A stretch of 64,000 nucleotides of DNA from Leishmania mexicana MHOM/GT/2001/U1103 (taxonomy: Eukaryota > Euglenozoa > Kinetoplastea > Trypanosomatida > Trypanosomatidae). A program made the position numbers and the translations under genes. The notes under the pieces are model-generated. The model did no database searches. It was given only the letters and a program-made list of their open reading frames with translations, and had not been told where the DNA came from. This document shows positions 1 through 11,200 of the stretch, piece after piece (position 1 is the first letter of the stretch; each line of letters opens with the position of its first letter). The DNA is taken from contig NC_018330.1 in assembly GCF_000234665.1 (NCBI RefSeq), forward strand, positions 496,001 to 560,000, written 5' to 3'.

Positions 1-694
1 TTGTTTTTCTCACCCCGCTTCTAGGCGCGTCGGCACGGATCAACTCACACACGCACGCCCCGCTCCTCACGGGTCCCGAGGGCGGCAGTCCCGCTCGCCC
101 GTGGATATCTATGCATACACACAGGCATGCGTGTGGTTGGTTGGTTGGTTCTGCTTCATGGCCGACGAAGGGGTTTGCCGGCGCACGTATGTATATCTGG
201 CCTACCCCCCCCCGCTGGGAGTTAGGGCGAGATAGGATGCGGGGGGCAATGTTTGTTTCTTTGCATTTTCTTTCGAGCGAAAAAAACGAAGTTCGACGGC
301 GTGTATCTTCACGGATGTGTGTGTGTGTGTGTGTGTCTGTGTGTTCTTTTCCCCCCATTCTCTCTCTCTCCCTCTGCGTCTATGTGCACATCCATCTCAA
401 ACTATTTTTTTTTCACATTCTCCGCTCGCATCTGCAGCTGCGCCCTCCCCTCCCCCTCCCCTCTCTTTTCCCTCCGTCTCTGTGACTGTTTGCGAGTCGA
501 AGTTCTTCGCTGTTCATGTAGCATCTTCATCTTTGTACACGTATATCGATAGATCTATATACGCACATGTATCGTTGGTGGTGCTGGACTTTGTCGTCTC
601 TTCTCCTGCTTCTACCTCTCCCTCCAACTTTTACGGGTGCTTATATATTTATGCATGCATCCATACATGTACGTATGTATATATATATATATAT

Positions 695-725
<31 letters not shown>

Positions 726-1149
726 ACGCACACGTACAGGCGCCCTACTGTTATGCACCGCCCGGCGTGCTGGTGGTTTGCCGACGGCACGAAATGGAGC
801 ACGCATAGGCTCACACGTTTTTGCTGTTGTTTAGGACTTTTTTTCGTTCTTTCGTTTTTTTCCATCTCCCGGTCTGTTGAGACCAGCCCCGAGATTCAAA
901 CATTTGAGAACGCCATGTGCACGCGCGGTCAGCCACACGGGTGGAGGGCAGAGGGGGGGGGGGGCAAGTTGTATCGCACCCCTAAACAGGGCATCCAGAG
1001 GCGAGCACAACTCGAGTGGTGGGCGGAAAAGGCGTGAAGAGGTGCATACGAATGAACACATCGGCGCATGCGTGCGACATGTACGACACCTACTCCATCC
1101 CACTGGGTGGGCTGATGAGGCACAGGGACCAAAAACATGACGAGAACAC
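1..1149. other. Non-coding intergenic region with simple repeats
   Basis: No convincing gene is visible. The stretch carries pyrimidine-rich runs (about 340-480), a TA run at 678-696 followed by a TG run at 701-725, and a G run near 951-964. Reading frames here encode only low-complexity Cys/Val or Leu/Ser strings created by the microsatellites. It is probably the 3' UTR and spacer of a gene upstream of the window. Confidence 0.7.
678..725. repeat. (TA)n-(TG)n compound microsatellite
   Basis: An uninterrupted TA run at 678-696 is followed at once by a TG run at 701-725. Similar compound tracts occur in other spacers of the window, for example at 41168-41197, which is typical of kinetoplastid intergenic DNA. 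Confidence 0.9.
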
Positions 1150-1590
1150 CGTGAGTTACGCCATCGAGCTCTCCGGCCTCCCACATGGAGAGCCTACACG
1201 CCATGCTATTGGATGCCGCTGCTTGAAGCCACTGAGGGCGAGGCATGGCGCACAGGAAAGGGTGCCCAGAGGGTCTCCGAGGGCCCCGGCCCAAGGCTAA
1301 CCAACTTCCTCCCTGAGCGCATCCGGCACGCGCCTAGGCCAGCCCCTGCTACCCGCGTGACAGACGCCAACGCTGCCGTCCTTGGGCAGAACACTTGGTT
1401 GCGGTCCGCTAGAATCCAGGCATGCACTCCACCCGGGTCTCCGTCTGGCGCCGACCACGTAGCGCTTACCCCAGGAAGGTTCGAGGAGGAACAGGGAGAG
1501 CCTGCTAGACGCATGGCCCTATTCGACGGCAGACAGCTCGTCCTAGACAACGAGGCTTCCGCCACAGTGCAGCAGAGGCAGGTGCGCTGT
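1150..1590. repeat. GC-rich non-coding block, candidate degenerate retroposon
   Basis: This stretch is unlike its flanks: complex, GC-rich and almost free of microsatellites, yet it has no reading frame with protein-like content apart from chance overlapping frames on both strands. Size, composition and location resemble the SIDER-like copies elsewhere in the window, but I see no extended identity to them by eye. It may be an older or different subfamily, or an unrelated degenerate element. Confidence 0.35.
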
Positions 1591-2074
1591 AGTTGTGCGT
1601 ATGCGTATACGCGTCTGAAGCTGTTCATGGCGACATGGACGCACTGCAACGTAACAAGAAGAAGCATGGAACGCATCTCCCCCTCACCCGCCGCCGCCGT
1701 TGTTTTTCGTCTTTTTCACTGTCTGTGTGTTCTTTGCGCTTCCTCTAGTGAATGGATCAGACGTCACCATGTACCGCACATCGAGGCCGGAAAAAGAGTG
1801 CTCGCTAACGAAACAGTAATGGATGAACACACACACACGCAGAGAGGCACCCCAATGCACCCAGTCGGGCTTGTCGTCGTGCAATGCGAAAGAAAAATTC
1901 CGAGAGAGTGCGCACAACGCCGATTTGGTTGCAGCCTCATGGAAGACACAAGATGCGTACAAGTCGCGCCATGATACACTTCACCCTTGCCACCGCCAGC
2001 GCATTGGCCACAGCAATGCTTCTCCTTTGTGAAGTCGACGATGGCAACCTCCAGCACAAGAGCGCACGCCGCAT

Positions 2075-2162
2075 CTGTCCCTCTCGCTCTCTCCCCATCA
2101 CATCTCCCTGATATTCCCCTTCTCGCTCACTTCGTCTCCCTGACCGCTTCACCACACGCCAG
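2075..2162 (+). promoter_or_regulatory. Candidate polypyrimidine tract and trans-splice acceptor
   Basis: A CT-rich tract ends in the AG at 2161-2162, about 208 bases before the chosen ATG at 2370. A second possible acceptor is the AG at 1747-1748 after another T/C-rich run. Either would place 2370 in the first part of the mature mRNA. Confidence 0.45.
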
Positions 2163-2369
2163 CGTAAACCGCTAGCTCTGCTCTATCTCGTCTGCTTTCC
2201 CGTGCTCCCCTGCGCATTCTACCTTCTGTGCTATTCCGCTACCGTCCTCTTCACCTCTGGAGCACGGCTTGACACACAGCTCACACGTAACCGCAGCGCC
2301 ATGACTGCCACCACCACCGACAGCACCAGCTGCGGCAGTCATCCGCGATGTCGCGCCCACACCGTAGCG

Positions 2370-3302
2370 ATGTCTCCAGCTTTCTTTTACGTGATTATCG
2401 GTGTGCTCATGTGCCTCACTGTGTCGTGCTCTGCTTTAGGCTACGACGCGTCTCTGTACGTGAACAGCGACATCGCCGTCACTTCTCTTTTTATGGGGCC
2501 CAAGTTGACCATTGTGATGAACACCCCACCCAGTAACTTCAGTCCAAACGCCTTCGTCAGGGACCTCTACAACCTCTTCTCGAAAGCCGATACCTCCATC
2601 AAGAACCTCAGCTCTGTGTCCCTGGTTAACTGGTGCGCCCACGATTTCTTTACGCTCAACGGAACCCTGTCTTGCCCAGAAGGCTCCAAGGAAAACGACG
2701 AAGACTACGGCTTTGTGCTTGCGCAGGTGCAGCTGAGCGGGTGGAACTCCGAGAAGGTGTTGAGTCCGGCCGAAGTGAACCTCTCCTCCCTGCAGGTCTT
2801 GAATACCATACTCGTCAAAAGATTCGACGGCACCTATAACCCTGACAACAACTCGTCCATGGATAACAGCAGCTACATCATCAACTTCTCCTCCAATGCG
2901 ATGGTCACCTACGCCATCTTTGGGTTCCTGATGGTCCTCGTTATGCTCGCCCTCATCGGAGTGGCGGTGTGCGTCTGCCTGTGCGACAGCCGCCAGATCA
3001 ACCACAACAAGAGCATTGTGGACCGGGCCATCCGCACCGTGCACTCAAACTATCTGGCCGCCCTCTACGGTCGTAGTCACCAGTCGCAGCAGCAGCAAGC
3101 CCTGGCGAGCCTCAACGAGCACCTCAACCTGTATGCCGACATGCCAAACAACGGGTCTTCTAACCTGCCGCATGACTCGCAGTACTGGGCGAACTCGACG
3201 CGGGCCAACAACAGATCGTCAAAGGCCAAAAGTAACGGGTGGAATTACTTGCACCAGGAAGATGGTAACACCCGCGAGATGCAGGAGGTGCGCGGCATGT
3301 AG
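2370..3302 (+). CDS. Hypothetical type I membrane glycoprotein (310 aa)
   Basis: I do not recognise a family. From the ATG at 2370 the protein opens with a typical signal peptide (about residues 1-23, hydrophobic core FFYVIIGVLMCL). A roughly 150-residue lumenal or extracellular part follows, rich in N-glycosylation sequons (NLS, NGT, NNS, NSS and NFS types). One strong transmembrane segment lies at about 179-204, followed by Cys residues that could be palmitoylated. The cytoplasmic tail of about 105 residues is polar, with a short Gln run and many Asn and Ser. The frame is open upstream to 2202 with another ATG at 2301. Starting there would bury the signal peptide behind a hydrophilic leader, so 2370 is preferred. 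A surface or secretory-pathway protein is inferred from topology only. Confidence 0.8.
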   Translation: MSPAFFYVIIGVLMCLTVSCSALGYDASLYVNSDIAVTSLFMGPKLTIVMNTPPSNFSPNAFVRDLYNLFSKADTSIKNLSSVSLVNWCAHDFFTLNGTLSCPEGSKENDEDYGFVLAQVQLSGWNSEKVLSPAEVNLSSLQVLNTILVKRFDGTYNPDNNSSMDNSSYIINFSSNAMVTYAIFGFLMVLVMLALIGVAVCVCLCDSRQINHNKSIVDRAIRTVHSNYLAALYGRSHQSQQQQALASLNEHLNLYADMPNNGSSNLPHDSQYWANSTRANNRSSKAKSNGWNYLHQEDGNTREMQEVRGM

Positions 3303-5235
3303 CCATGATATTGGGACAGCGTAGCGTCGAAAGGACTGTAAGAAAGACAGGTAGAGAAAAGCAACGCTACGCGCGCGCGTTTGTGTGTGTCTCTCTCTCA
3401 ACCTTGTACGTCCCCTGCTCCTCGCCAGTCACGTCACAGCCCACTGGCTTGGCGAGGCAAGGAAAGCAAAGTAAGGCGCCGCATGGGGGAATGCAGCGGC
3501 GGCGGCCATGTGCGTGTCAAGTCTCCTTCCCTTTCCCGTGCGCCTCTCGTATCCTTGCTGCCGCCGTCCCCAGCGCTGCCTCTCTCCCAGGCCTCGGCCC
3601 TTCCTTTTCCTGTGCGCTTCACCTTTCACAGTTCTTTATCTATATATCTATATATATATATATATGGCAGGAGGCACCACGGCGACAGCACACCATTATA
3701 GCCGTGTGTGTGTGGGGTGTGTGTGTGTGTGTGTGTGTGCATGTGTTTCCCCTTCCTCCTCCCCCCCCCTCCCTTTTCTTTTTGGTTCTTTCCTCGCCAC
3801 TGTCGATCAATTCGCCTGTTACCGCACGTGTTCACAGTTGTTCGTGGGGTGTGGCCGTGCGCGCATGTGCGTCGCCTGCGCTGATCTCCCTCTTTCTTCT
3901 TTTGTTATTGCTTCACTCTCGACAGAAATACATCGCGGAGGTGAGCGTCCGGGGGGATGGGGGAGGAAAAGACCAACAAGAGTGTCTTGGGGGAGGGGGC
4001 ACTCAAGAGGCGGCCACAGTGACCGGAAGCGCGCAGGCAAACACACAAATCCCCAGGCGCCGTGGGCGTGTTCGCTTCATGCTATGCGCTCATACCCTGG
4101 CATGCGCTTGCGTGTGTGTGTGCGCGCGCGGTGGAGCGCACGTGTGTAGGTGCACATCATGATCTGCAGAAGCTGGAGGGCGGATGTGTCTCCTGCATGC
4201 CTGAGTTTCCCGCCGCCTCCTCCCCACCCCACCCGACCCCACCTCCACCTTCCTATTGCTTATAGCTGAAGTACTGCTTGTCCACACGCGCACACGCATG
4301 CACACACATGCACACACACACACGCACAGGTACATATATATATACACACTTGTATGTATGTATGTGTGTGTGCGTGTGGGTGCTTTTGTTGTTGCTGTTG
4401 TCTGTACTCCCCCTCCCCTCCCCTCCCCCACGTGTCCCCCTCCCTTCGTCGTACGCCGGATGGCTCCCTGCATGCTCGCGTTCTTTTTGTTTTTGCTGTT
4501 TGTTTTTTTCGTTGGCAGCACGCAACTCGTCTCTCTTTCTCTCTATTGTTCAGTGTCCCCCCTCCCCGCAACGGCCGTGCACTCACGTTTGCGTATGCTG
4601 CCGCCTGCACGCCTCAAACACCGGGCGAGCTTGAACGCATGTGTGGGTGGGTCTCGACGTGGGGAAGTCTGGCCCCACCGCGAGCGACCAACGTGCGACG
4701 TCGCAAGAGGGGCCAGGTACTTGTCCGTTACCCTTTAAACCGCCGCCGCCGTCATCCGTGCTCCTCCCCTCCGCAGGGCCCCCACCACTACCTCATCGAC
4801 CTCGTGTCTGAAAATAGAGAGCGTCACACACGTACACGCACGCACCGGCGGCGACGGTGGCATGAATACTCTCCGAACATGTCCGTTTCTTCTCCACGCG
4901 CTACTCCCGCCACCTTTGCGGATGCTCTTCTACGTGCTTTCGTTGTTGCATGCCCGACACCTGGATGGTCTGCCCCCCACCACCATCCCACCCAAGAAAA
5001 GAAAAACCTTTGGTGCGCCTCACACGTCACAGAGAGTGTAGGGACGCATATAACTTCATAAAAACGCTCACCTCTCGGGCAAAGATTTCTCTCTCCTCTT
5101 GTCTCTTAGTGACCGTGACAGACGCGCGGATGCAGCGTCACTGGGCTCCCCCTCTCGATACCGGCTGCTCACGTTCTACACGGTCACTCTAAAGCCTTCG
5201 TCACCCATTCTCGTCCCTGCATCTCTCGGACCATT
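3303..5235. other. Intergenic spacer
   Basis: No gene is supported. The spacer holds a TA run near 3641-3664, TG runs near 3702-3740, CA/TA/TG repeats at about 4280-4375, and several CT- and C-rich tracts. Frames such as those around 3305-4162 and 4354-5061 encode only low-complexity sequence. The distal end carries the presumed splice acceptor of the next gene. Confidence 0.7.
5086..5109 (+). promoter_or_regulatory. Candidate trans-splice acceptor for farnesyltransferase beta
   Basis: A nearly pure T/C tract ends with the AG at 5108-5109, giving an expected 5' UTR of about 126 bases before the ATG at 5236. Confidence 0.6.
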
Positions 5236-7374
5236 ATGAACTTGGCACCGGACACCATCACGATAGAGGCGCAGCGCAACACGGAGCTGCTGCTGCTCGA
5301 GTACCTGCGCAGCACGAACCCTCACATCTACGCCCTATGGCAGCGTCACCCGGACAAGGACAAGGACGCCTCCTCTTCATCCGCCGCGTCGTCGTCGGAC
5401 ACTCGTAGCGCCGGCGGTAGCGATGACGGAGGTGCCAACGCGTCCTCCGGCTCAGCAGTGTCGACATTGACGGAGCCGTTTAACTATGCGGAGCCGCGCT
5501 TCCACCGTGCCGCACACGTCCATTTTCTCATGGAAAACCTCAGCGTGACGCCGCAGGGCTTCTCCAGTCTCTACCCGTCTCGACCGTGGATCGTATACTG
5601 GGCCTTGCAAGCTGCCGACGTGCTGAGTGCCATGGAGAGCGAAGTGCTGCACCGTACCCCGCCGAGTGCCATTGTGGCGTTCCTACACAGCTGCCTCTGC
5701 ATCGACCACACATGCCAAGCGGAGGTAAATAACCGGCTCCCGGCTGCCACCAAGTCGGCCAGTGAAGCCCAGGAAGTAAAAGACACCCACGTCACCGGGA
5801 CACTTCTGAGGAGCAGTGCCGACGCGACGAGTGCCACCTTGATGCCGCCAGTAGAGGATGCCGCAGAGGTGGCTGAAGGTCCCTCACGGCCGGTGATGGG
5901 TTTTGCAGGAGGCGCCACGCACCAAGAGCCGCACATCGCCTCCTCCTACGCAGCCTGCTGCGCTCTCGCAATGCTGAGCTGGTATGATGACGGGGCGCCG
6001 CTGCGGCAACTCCCCCGCGCCGCCATCAAGCGGTGGCTCCTCACCCTGCGCAACGAGGATGGTAGCTTCCGCGTACATGGCGGAGGCGAGTCGGATATTC
6101 GCGCCTCGTACTGCGCCGCAGTCATAACAACTCTCCTCGGGCTCGATGATCCAACAACCTTTGACGGCGAGGCCGGCCGCCGCGAGTTTGTGGACGACGT
6201 CCGAGACGTTCTGGTGCTAACGCTGCAGACGGCACGCTTCGTCGCCGCGTGTCAGACCCACGAAGGCGGCTTCACATGCTCACCCACCGCGTCGGAGGCG
6301 CACGGGGCATACACCCAGTGCGGCCTGGCCGCTCTGCTGCTCATGAAGCAGCCGCACATGGTGCATCAGGCGTCACTGCGCCGCTGGCTCGCCGCGCGTC
6401 AACTGAACTGTGAGGGTGGCTTCAACGGTCGCACGAACAAGCTGGTCGACTCGTGCTACTCGCACTGGATCGGCGCATCGCACGTGCTGCTGCGCACAGT
6501 CGAGGCATACACAAAATGCTTCGCAGAAGTGCCTCTGACACATGCAGGCAACGGAGACGCTACAGGAGCTGGCGAGAAGGGTGGTAGGGAGGATGTCGAT
6601 TCCGCCTCGCCCGCTCGTTGTCTTCGGGCCCGGGAGGTGGTGCTGCTGGACCACGCGCAGCTCCTCGACGCAGAAATGATTCACGCCAGCTCCAATGACG
6701 CCTGGGACCGTGCCGAGAGTGAGCACCTTACGCAGCTGGATGTGGTGGATCAGTTTCTCGGTGTCGATGATGCGGTGTTGCGGTCGGCAGAAGGAAAAAG
6801 AGCCGCCGTCGCAGCCTTGTACGAGGGTCTACTGGAAAGCCACCTCGCTGCGGCGCGCGGCTGTGACGGCAACGGCGACGCGGCTGCGGGAGACGTGCAG
6901 GGCAGTCTGGAGGCGTGGCGAGCGCGCCAAGCGTTCCTCTACGCCGATGTCGGCGACTTCTACTTTAACCAGCGCAAATTGCAGGACTACGTCCTGCGCT
7001 GTTGCCAGGATTCCGAGATTGGTGGCTTGATGGACAAGCCTCGAACAGCGCACGACGGGTACCACACCTGCTACTCGCTCTCGGGGTTGAGTGCAGCGCA
7101 GAACTTGCAGTACCGGACTCATGCCACCGCCGCTAATGCAGCCTACCCGTCCACCTACCTTGAACGCGCCTTTGCCCGCTCGTACCTCCCAGGGCGCGAG
7201 AGTGGCAACACAAGCGGCAACGAAGAAGGTAGCTGTGGCGTAGTGTTGAGCTTACCAAGCACCTCTGCGGCTGCGGAGTCGATGCTTCTTCGGACAACGA
7301 ACCCGATCTTTAACATACATCAATCGCGCGTGCTCTCTGCCCTGCGTACATGGAGCGTGAAAGCCTTTGTGTAA
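5236..7374 (+). CDS. FTB: Protein farnesyltransferase beta subunit
   Basis: This is the catalytic beta subunit of protein farnesyltransferase, which with the alpha subunit transfers farnesyl from farnesyl diphosphate to the Cys of C-terminal CaaX motifs in the cytosol. The 712-residue product shows alpha-alpha toroid repeats with the family's GGF/GSF motifs: EDGSFRVHGGGESD (about 276-290), THEGGF, then NCEGGFNGRTNKLVDSCYSHW. The zinc ligands are visible as D405 and C407 in LVDSCYSHW and H610 in YHTCYSLSGLS. Mammalian beta subunits have about 437 residues. The extra length is a Ser/Gly-rich insert near residues 45-75, another near 160-225, and a large insert of about 140 residues between the second and third zinc ligands. 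Oversized beta subunits are known in trypanosomatids. The enzyme has been studied as a drug target in this group. Confidence 0.95.
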   Translation: MNLAPDTITIEAQRNTELLLLEYLRSTNPHIYALWQRHPDKDKDASSSSAASSSDTRSAGGSDDGGANASSGSAVSTLTEPFNYAEPRFHRAAHVHFLMENLSVTPQGFSSLYPSRPWIVYWALQAADVLSAMESEVLHRTPPSAIVAFLHSCLCIDHTCQAEVNNRLPAATKSASEAQEVKDTHVTGTLLRSSADATSATLMPPVEDAAEVAEGPSRPVMGFAGGATHQEPHIASSYAACCALAMLSWYDDGAPLRQLPRAAIKRWLLTLRNEDGSFRVHGGGESDIRASYCAAVITTLLGLDDPTTFDGEAGRREFVDDVRDVLVLTLQTARFVAACQTHEGGFTCSPTASEAHGAYTQCGLAALLLMKQPHMVHQASLRRWLAARQLNCEGGFNGRTNKLVDSCYSHWIGASHVLLRTVEAYTKCFAEVPLTHAGNGDATGAGEKGGREDVDSASPARCLRAREVVLLDHAQLLDAEMIHASSNDAWDRAESEHLTQLDVVDQFLGVDDAVLRSAEGKRAAVAALYEGLLESHLAAARGCDGNGDAAAGDVQGSLEAWRARQAFLYADVGDFYFNQRKLQDYVLRCCQDSEIGGLMDKPRTAHDGYHTCYSLSGLSAAQNLQYRTHATAANAAYPSTYLERAFARSYLPGRESGNTSGNEEGSCGVVLSLPSTSAAAESMLLRTTNPIFNIHQSRVLSALRTWSVKAFV

Positions 7375-8272
7375 CGGGCTTGAGAGACAGCGTTCAATGT
7401 TGCGCTGCGATGCGTGTGGATGTGTGTGTGTGTCCGTGCATATGTTGGAAGGGGGGCGCGTGTGCACAAGAGCAGGTTTTTCTTTTAGGGTGTTGCTTGC
7501 GTTCCGCCGCCTCCCTCCACGCCCCACTCCGCAGCGGTGGGGATGGGGTAGGGTGTGGAGGGAGGCGGCGGAAAAGAGAGACACGCGCGAAAAGGAATGC
7601 AAGTGGGCCTTGCGTGCGCGCGCATTGCTGACGTGCCCGATGAGCCCTAAAACAGCAAAAGGAAATAGCTGCACCCTCTGGCGGCGTGAAGTGCAGAGGA
7701 AGGATGCGTAGAGGCGGTGTGGGTGTGATTAGCGTTGGTCGTCATGAACACACTGCACCGTTCCACGTCCGCTTCACCGTGATCGATCAACCCACCTGCG
7801 CCTGCTCCCCTCCTCCCCCCCCCCCATCCCCACCCCCTTCCTCTCTTCCCCTTATTTCAGGGTGCGCTTAGGTATGCAAACCTGTGCGTGTCCATGTGTG
7901 TGGTGCAACCTCCCTCTCCCCTCCCCCCCTGCGCCACACGCTCTGCGCGCCATCATCGGACCTGAGGTGGAGCATCTCCTCACCGCTCCACACATGCGCG
8001 CTGGCCACCACAGCAGAGAGAACCACACACACTTAGGCAGGGGAAGATCACCAAAGACGCGGGGCCCACGAAGCAGCACCGGCAGCAGAGGCGCGAAGAG
8101 ATCTGTGAGTACGCTGCCACCCAGACAAGACGAGGAGGATTGAGCTGTGTTCTAAGTAATACCTGCACAGCAGCTTCTCTCTCTCGCCTACACACTTTAG
8201 CTTCCTGAAGAAGAAGTGTTTTGCACGACGATCGAATAGGCAGTGGAAGCCGCCATTCCGCCCCGAGCAGTG
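7375..8272. other. Intergenic spacer
   Basis: No gene is seen. There is a purine-rich block around 7555-7590 and a long C/CT-rich tract at 7800-7860 ending in AG. The CT tract near 8174-8200 is the closer candidate acceptor for the next gene. Confidence 0.65.
8174..8200 (+). promoter_or_regulatory. Candidate trans-splice acceptor for COG7
   Basis: A CT-rich tract ends with the AG at 8199-8200, 73 bases before the ATG at 8273. A longer tract ending with the AG at 7859-7860 is an alternative. Confidence 0.5.
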
Positions 8273-11200
8273 ATGGAGGAAGCGCCCTCGCCCTCACTCG
8301 CTGCTACGCCTGCGAGCGTGGCAGTGCCCAGCAACCCGCAGCTGTCGATGCCCTCCGTGGCGACTGTTGCCCACGCTTCGTCCACTGCTCTCTCTAGCGA
8401 CTGCATGGCCCGCGTCAACGCTGTCATCGCGGACGACATCCGCCAGCTCAGTCGCGATGACCTTGATGTGAAGCGGTGGCTGAACACGGCGCTCTCGCGC
8501 CTGGTGGAGGCTGCGAAAGAGGTGCCGCCCGCCGGGTCCACCGCGGCATCGCCAGTGCCCTTCCCGGTTTCAACTGCCCCCTTCGCGTCTGCGACGACGA
8601 CATGTACTCGTAAGCCTCTGCACCTGGAAGAGCAGCTAGTGCAGCTCTTGCATGCCCGCGTGCAGACGCACAGTCAGGAGCTCAGTGCCGGCATTGAGGA
8701 TCTCATCTCCTCCACCCTTCTGCGGCTGCCGCGAACCACGATGGAGCTGACGCGCATGGCGACAGAGGCTGCAGAGCTGACAGAGCAGCTACAGCGCATT
8801 GAGAGCATCGTCCACCCCGCCATAGTCGGTGGCTCCGAAGCCTATGTGACGGAGCTGCAGCTGCGCACGGCCTCGGAGTCAACGCTGCAGAAGTGCAAGC
8901 GATACCTGGAGAAGGCGGCACGGGTGAAGGAGAGCATCCGTAACCTGCAGTACCTTGTCGAGCACCGCGAGTCGACGAATAACAAAACAGGAAGCGGCAA
9001 CGGCAGCGAAGTTCTCAAAGGCCTAGAAAGGGGAACGGACAGCTGCGCCGGCCCGATCACTGATGGCAACTCCGTGAATGGCTCCGCGTCGCCGGGCAAG
9101 GCGGCGACTCGGCATCACGACTTGGACGAGGTCGCCGGCATTATCCGCCAAGCTCGTGAAGACCTGAAGGAAATCACAGCTGTCGATGACACCTTTGGCG
9201 AGCAGTACAAGGCCCAGCTTGAGCAGTTCGAGCAGTATATTGAGCACGCGCTCGAGGAGGAGTGTGTGGCATGCCTTCTGGCTCATCAGCTCGAGCGTGC
9301 TACTCGCCTCATGACAACCCTTTACAGCATAGGGCGTGCCGATGCTGTGTTGACGCGCTACGGGGAGCAGGCGGCGACGCAGATGGCGGCGATGCAGCAG
9401 GAGAAGCTGCGTGCGTGTGTGAGCAGTGGAGGTGCTGGCGTGCACAGGAGCAACGTGGCCGCGGCGGCGGTGGCGGAGCTGCTTCGCCGCGAGATCATCC
9501 CGGACGACAACGCCTTCGTGTCGCGTGAGCTTACGTTTCTGTCCAGCCTTGTACGACGCACGCTGGAGGAGGCCCAGGCGACGTCTCCGTCCAAGTCAGG
9601 GGGTGCAGGGGGCCGCGGAGCTGCCCAAGAAGCAGCAACGACGACGCGCAGCAAGCCCCCTGAGCCCTCTACCCCCTCCTCAGCGTCGGCCGCATCAATA
9701 CCCGCAGAGGGGACAAGCGGAGGCGGCCATATCGCTGTCGAGGACGATCCCCGCGCTGTGCAGGCTCTGGATGTTATATCCATCATCCTCCATAAGCTCT
9801 ACGAGCCGGTGCAATCGACGTTGCAGCCACTGCTGACCGAGCGGCCCGACACGACCAACGCCGATTTTGTGGCGTGCCTCTCGGCCATTCAATTGATCAA
9901 GATCTCCGCGACGTCCGTGAAGATGGCGGAACTACAAGGGACGGCAGGGGAGCAGGCCTCGAGCAGCACGGGTTTTGCGACGCCGCTAGTGACGGCGAAG
10001 GACCCGTTGGAGAAACTCGCGCGCGAGGTGACGCACCGTGCCCTCGGCCTCTTCGCTGGGCTTTTCCACGAGGAGCGTGTGCTGGACCGGTACGCAGCGC
10101 GTGTCTGCGCACCGGTTGCAGCGTTCTGCAAGCAGCCGCTATCGAGGGTTCTCTCAGCTGTCGCTAGCCCTGCCACCGCTGACGAGCTCGACGAGGACAG
10201 CCTGACGAGCGTGCTCACTCATGCGATCGAGGAGGTGCTCGTCCACGCGCCGGAGAAGATTACAACGCGATGCACGGCTGCCTGGCACGCGTCGCTGGCG
10301 AAGATGCTCGCGCAGCTGCAGCCGACGCCCAGCACGTCGCAGCACACGCTGCTGCAGTATTTGTACATCTACAAGCGCCGCATGCGTCCGCTTGTGATGA
10401 GAGCGCAGCAGAGCGTGGAGGACTGGCTATCGACGGGCACGGTACGCGAGCGCTACCCGACGAGTGCTGCAGTGCTCTGCACTGACCTGCAGACGCGTTT
10501 GTGGGCCCCGCTGAAGGATGAGGTGGAGGAGGCTCAGGAGTCCATCGAGAAGAGCATCCTGAACAGCATCACGCGGCCGATCCTCGCCACGGTCGCAGCG
10601 TACACGTCTCTGCCGTACTGGGGCGACACGGTAGCCTCAGCCGACGGCTCCTCTAGCTCCACCCCTGTCGTAGCAGGCGCATCGAAACCCTTGGGCACCT
10701 ACACGCAAGGACAAGCCGCCCCAAGCAGCGCTGTGCGCAACATGGGAGAGATGCTCATGGAGCTGCCTCTGACGCTGGAGACTCTTGGCTCCAGTGCCGT
10801 GGCAGAGTGCCGCCGAAACGCGCAAGGGACTGGCAGCACTGGCAGTGGCGCTAGCGACGCAGATGCCGAAGATGGAGTGCGTGCGTTGATCGAGGAGCAG
10901 GCGGAGGAGTGGCTCGGGACGGTAGTGAGCGATGTGGTGAGCACCTTTGTGAAGGAAAAGGTGTTGCAGCTGCAGATAGGGCCGTTTGCGTCCGTGCCGC
11001 CGTCGCAGCAGCAACAGCAGGAGCACCAGACACAGCAGGCGACGTCAAGCGCGTGTGAGGCGGTGCAGCGTCGCTACACCGCAGCGCTGGAGCAACTGAC
11101 AACCGATCTTGACTACGTACGCAACATCCTCTCCGCTGTCAACGAGGAGTCTCTCGAGACGGTTGAGCGGGTGCTGCGGGCCGTGCAAGCGCTGCCACCT

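Noticed and set aside
1213..1974. 253-codon + frame
   Set aside because: Runs from the GC-rich block into CA-repeat sequence, with overlapping frames on the other strand; no family resemblance and no splice-site logic.
3305..4162. Long + frames over microsatellites
   Set aside because: Translation is Cys/Val/Ser/Leu low complexity produced by TG, TA and CT repeats; no coding-type composition.
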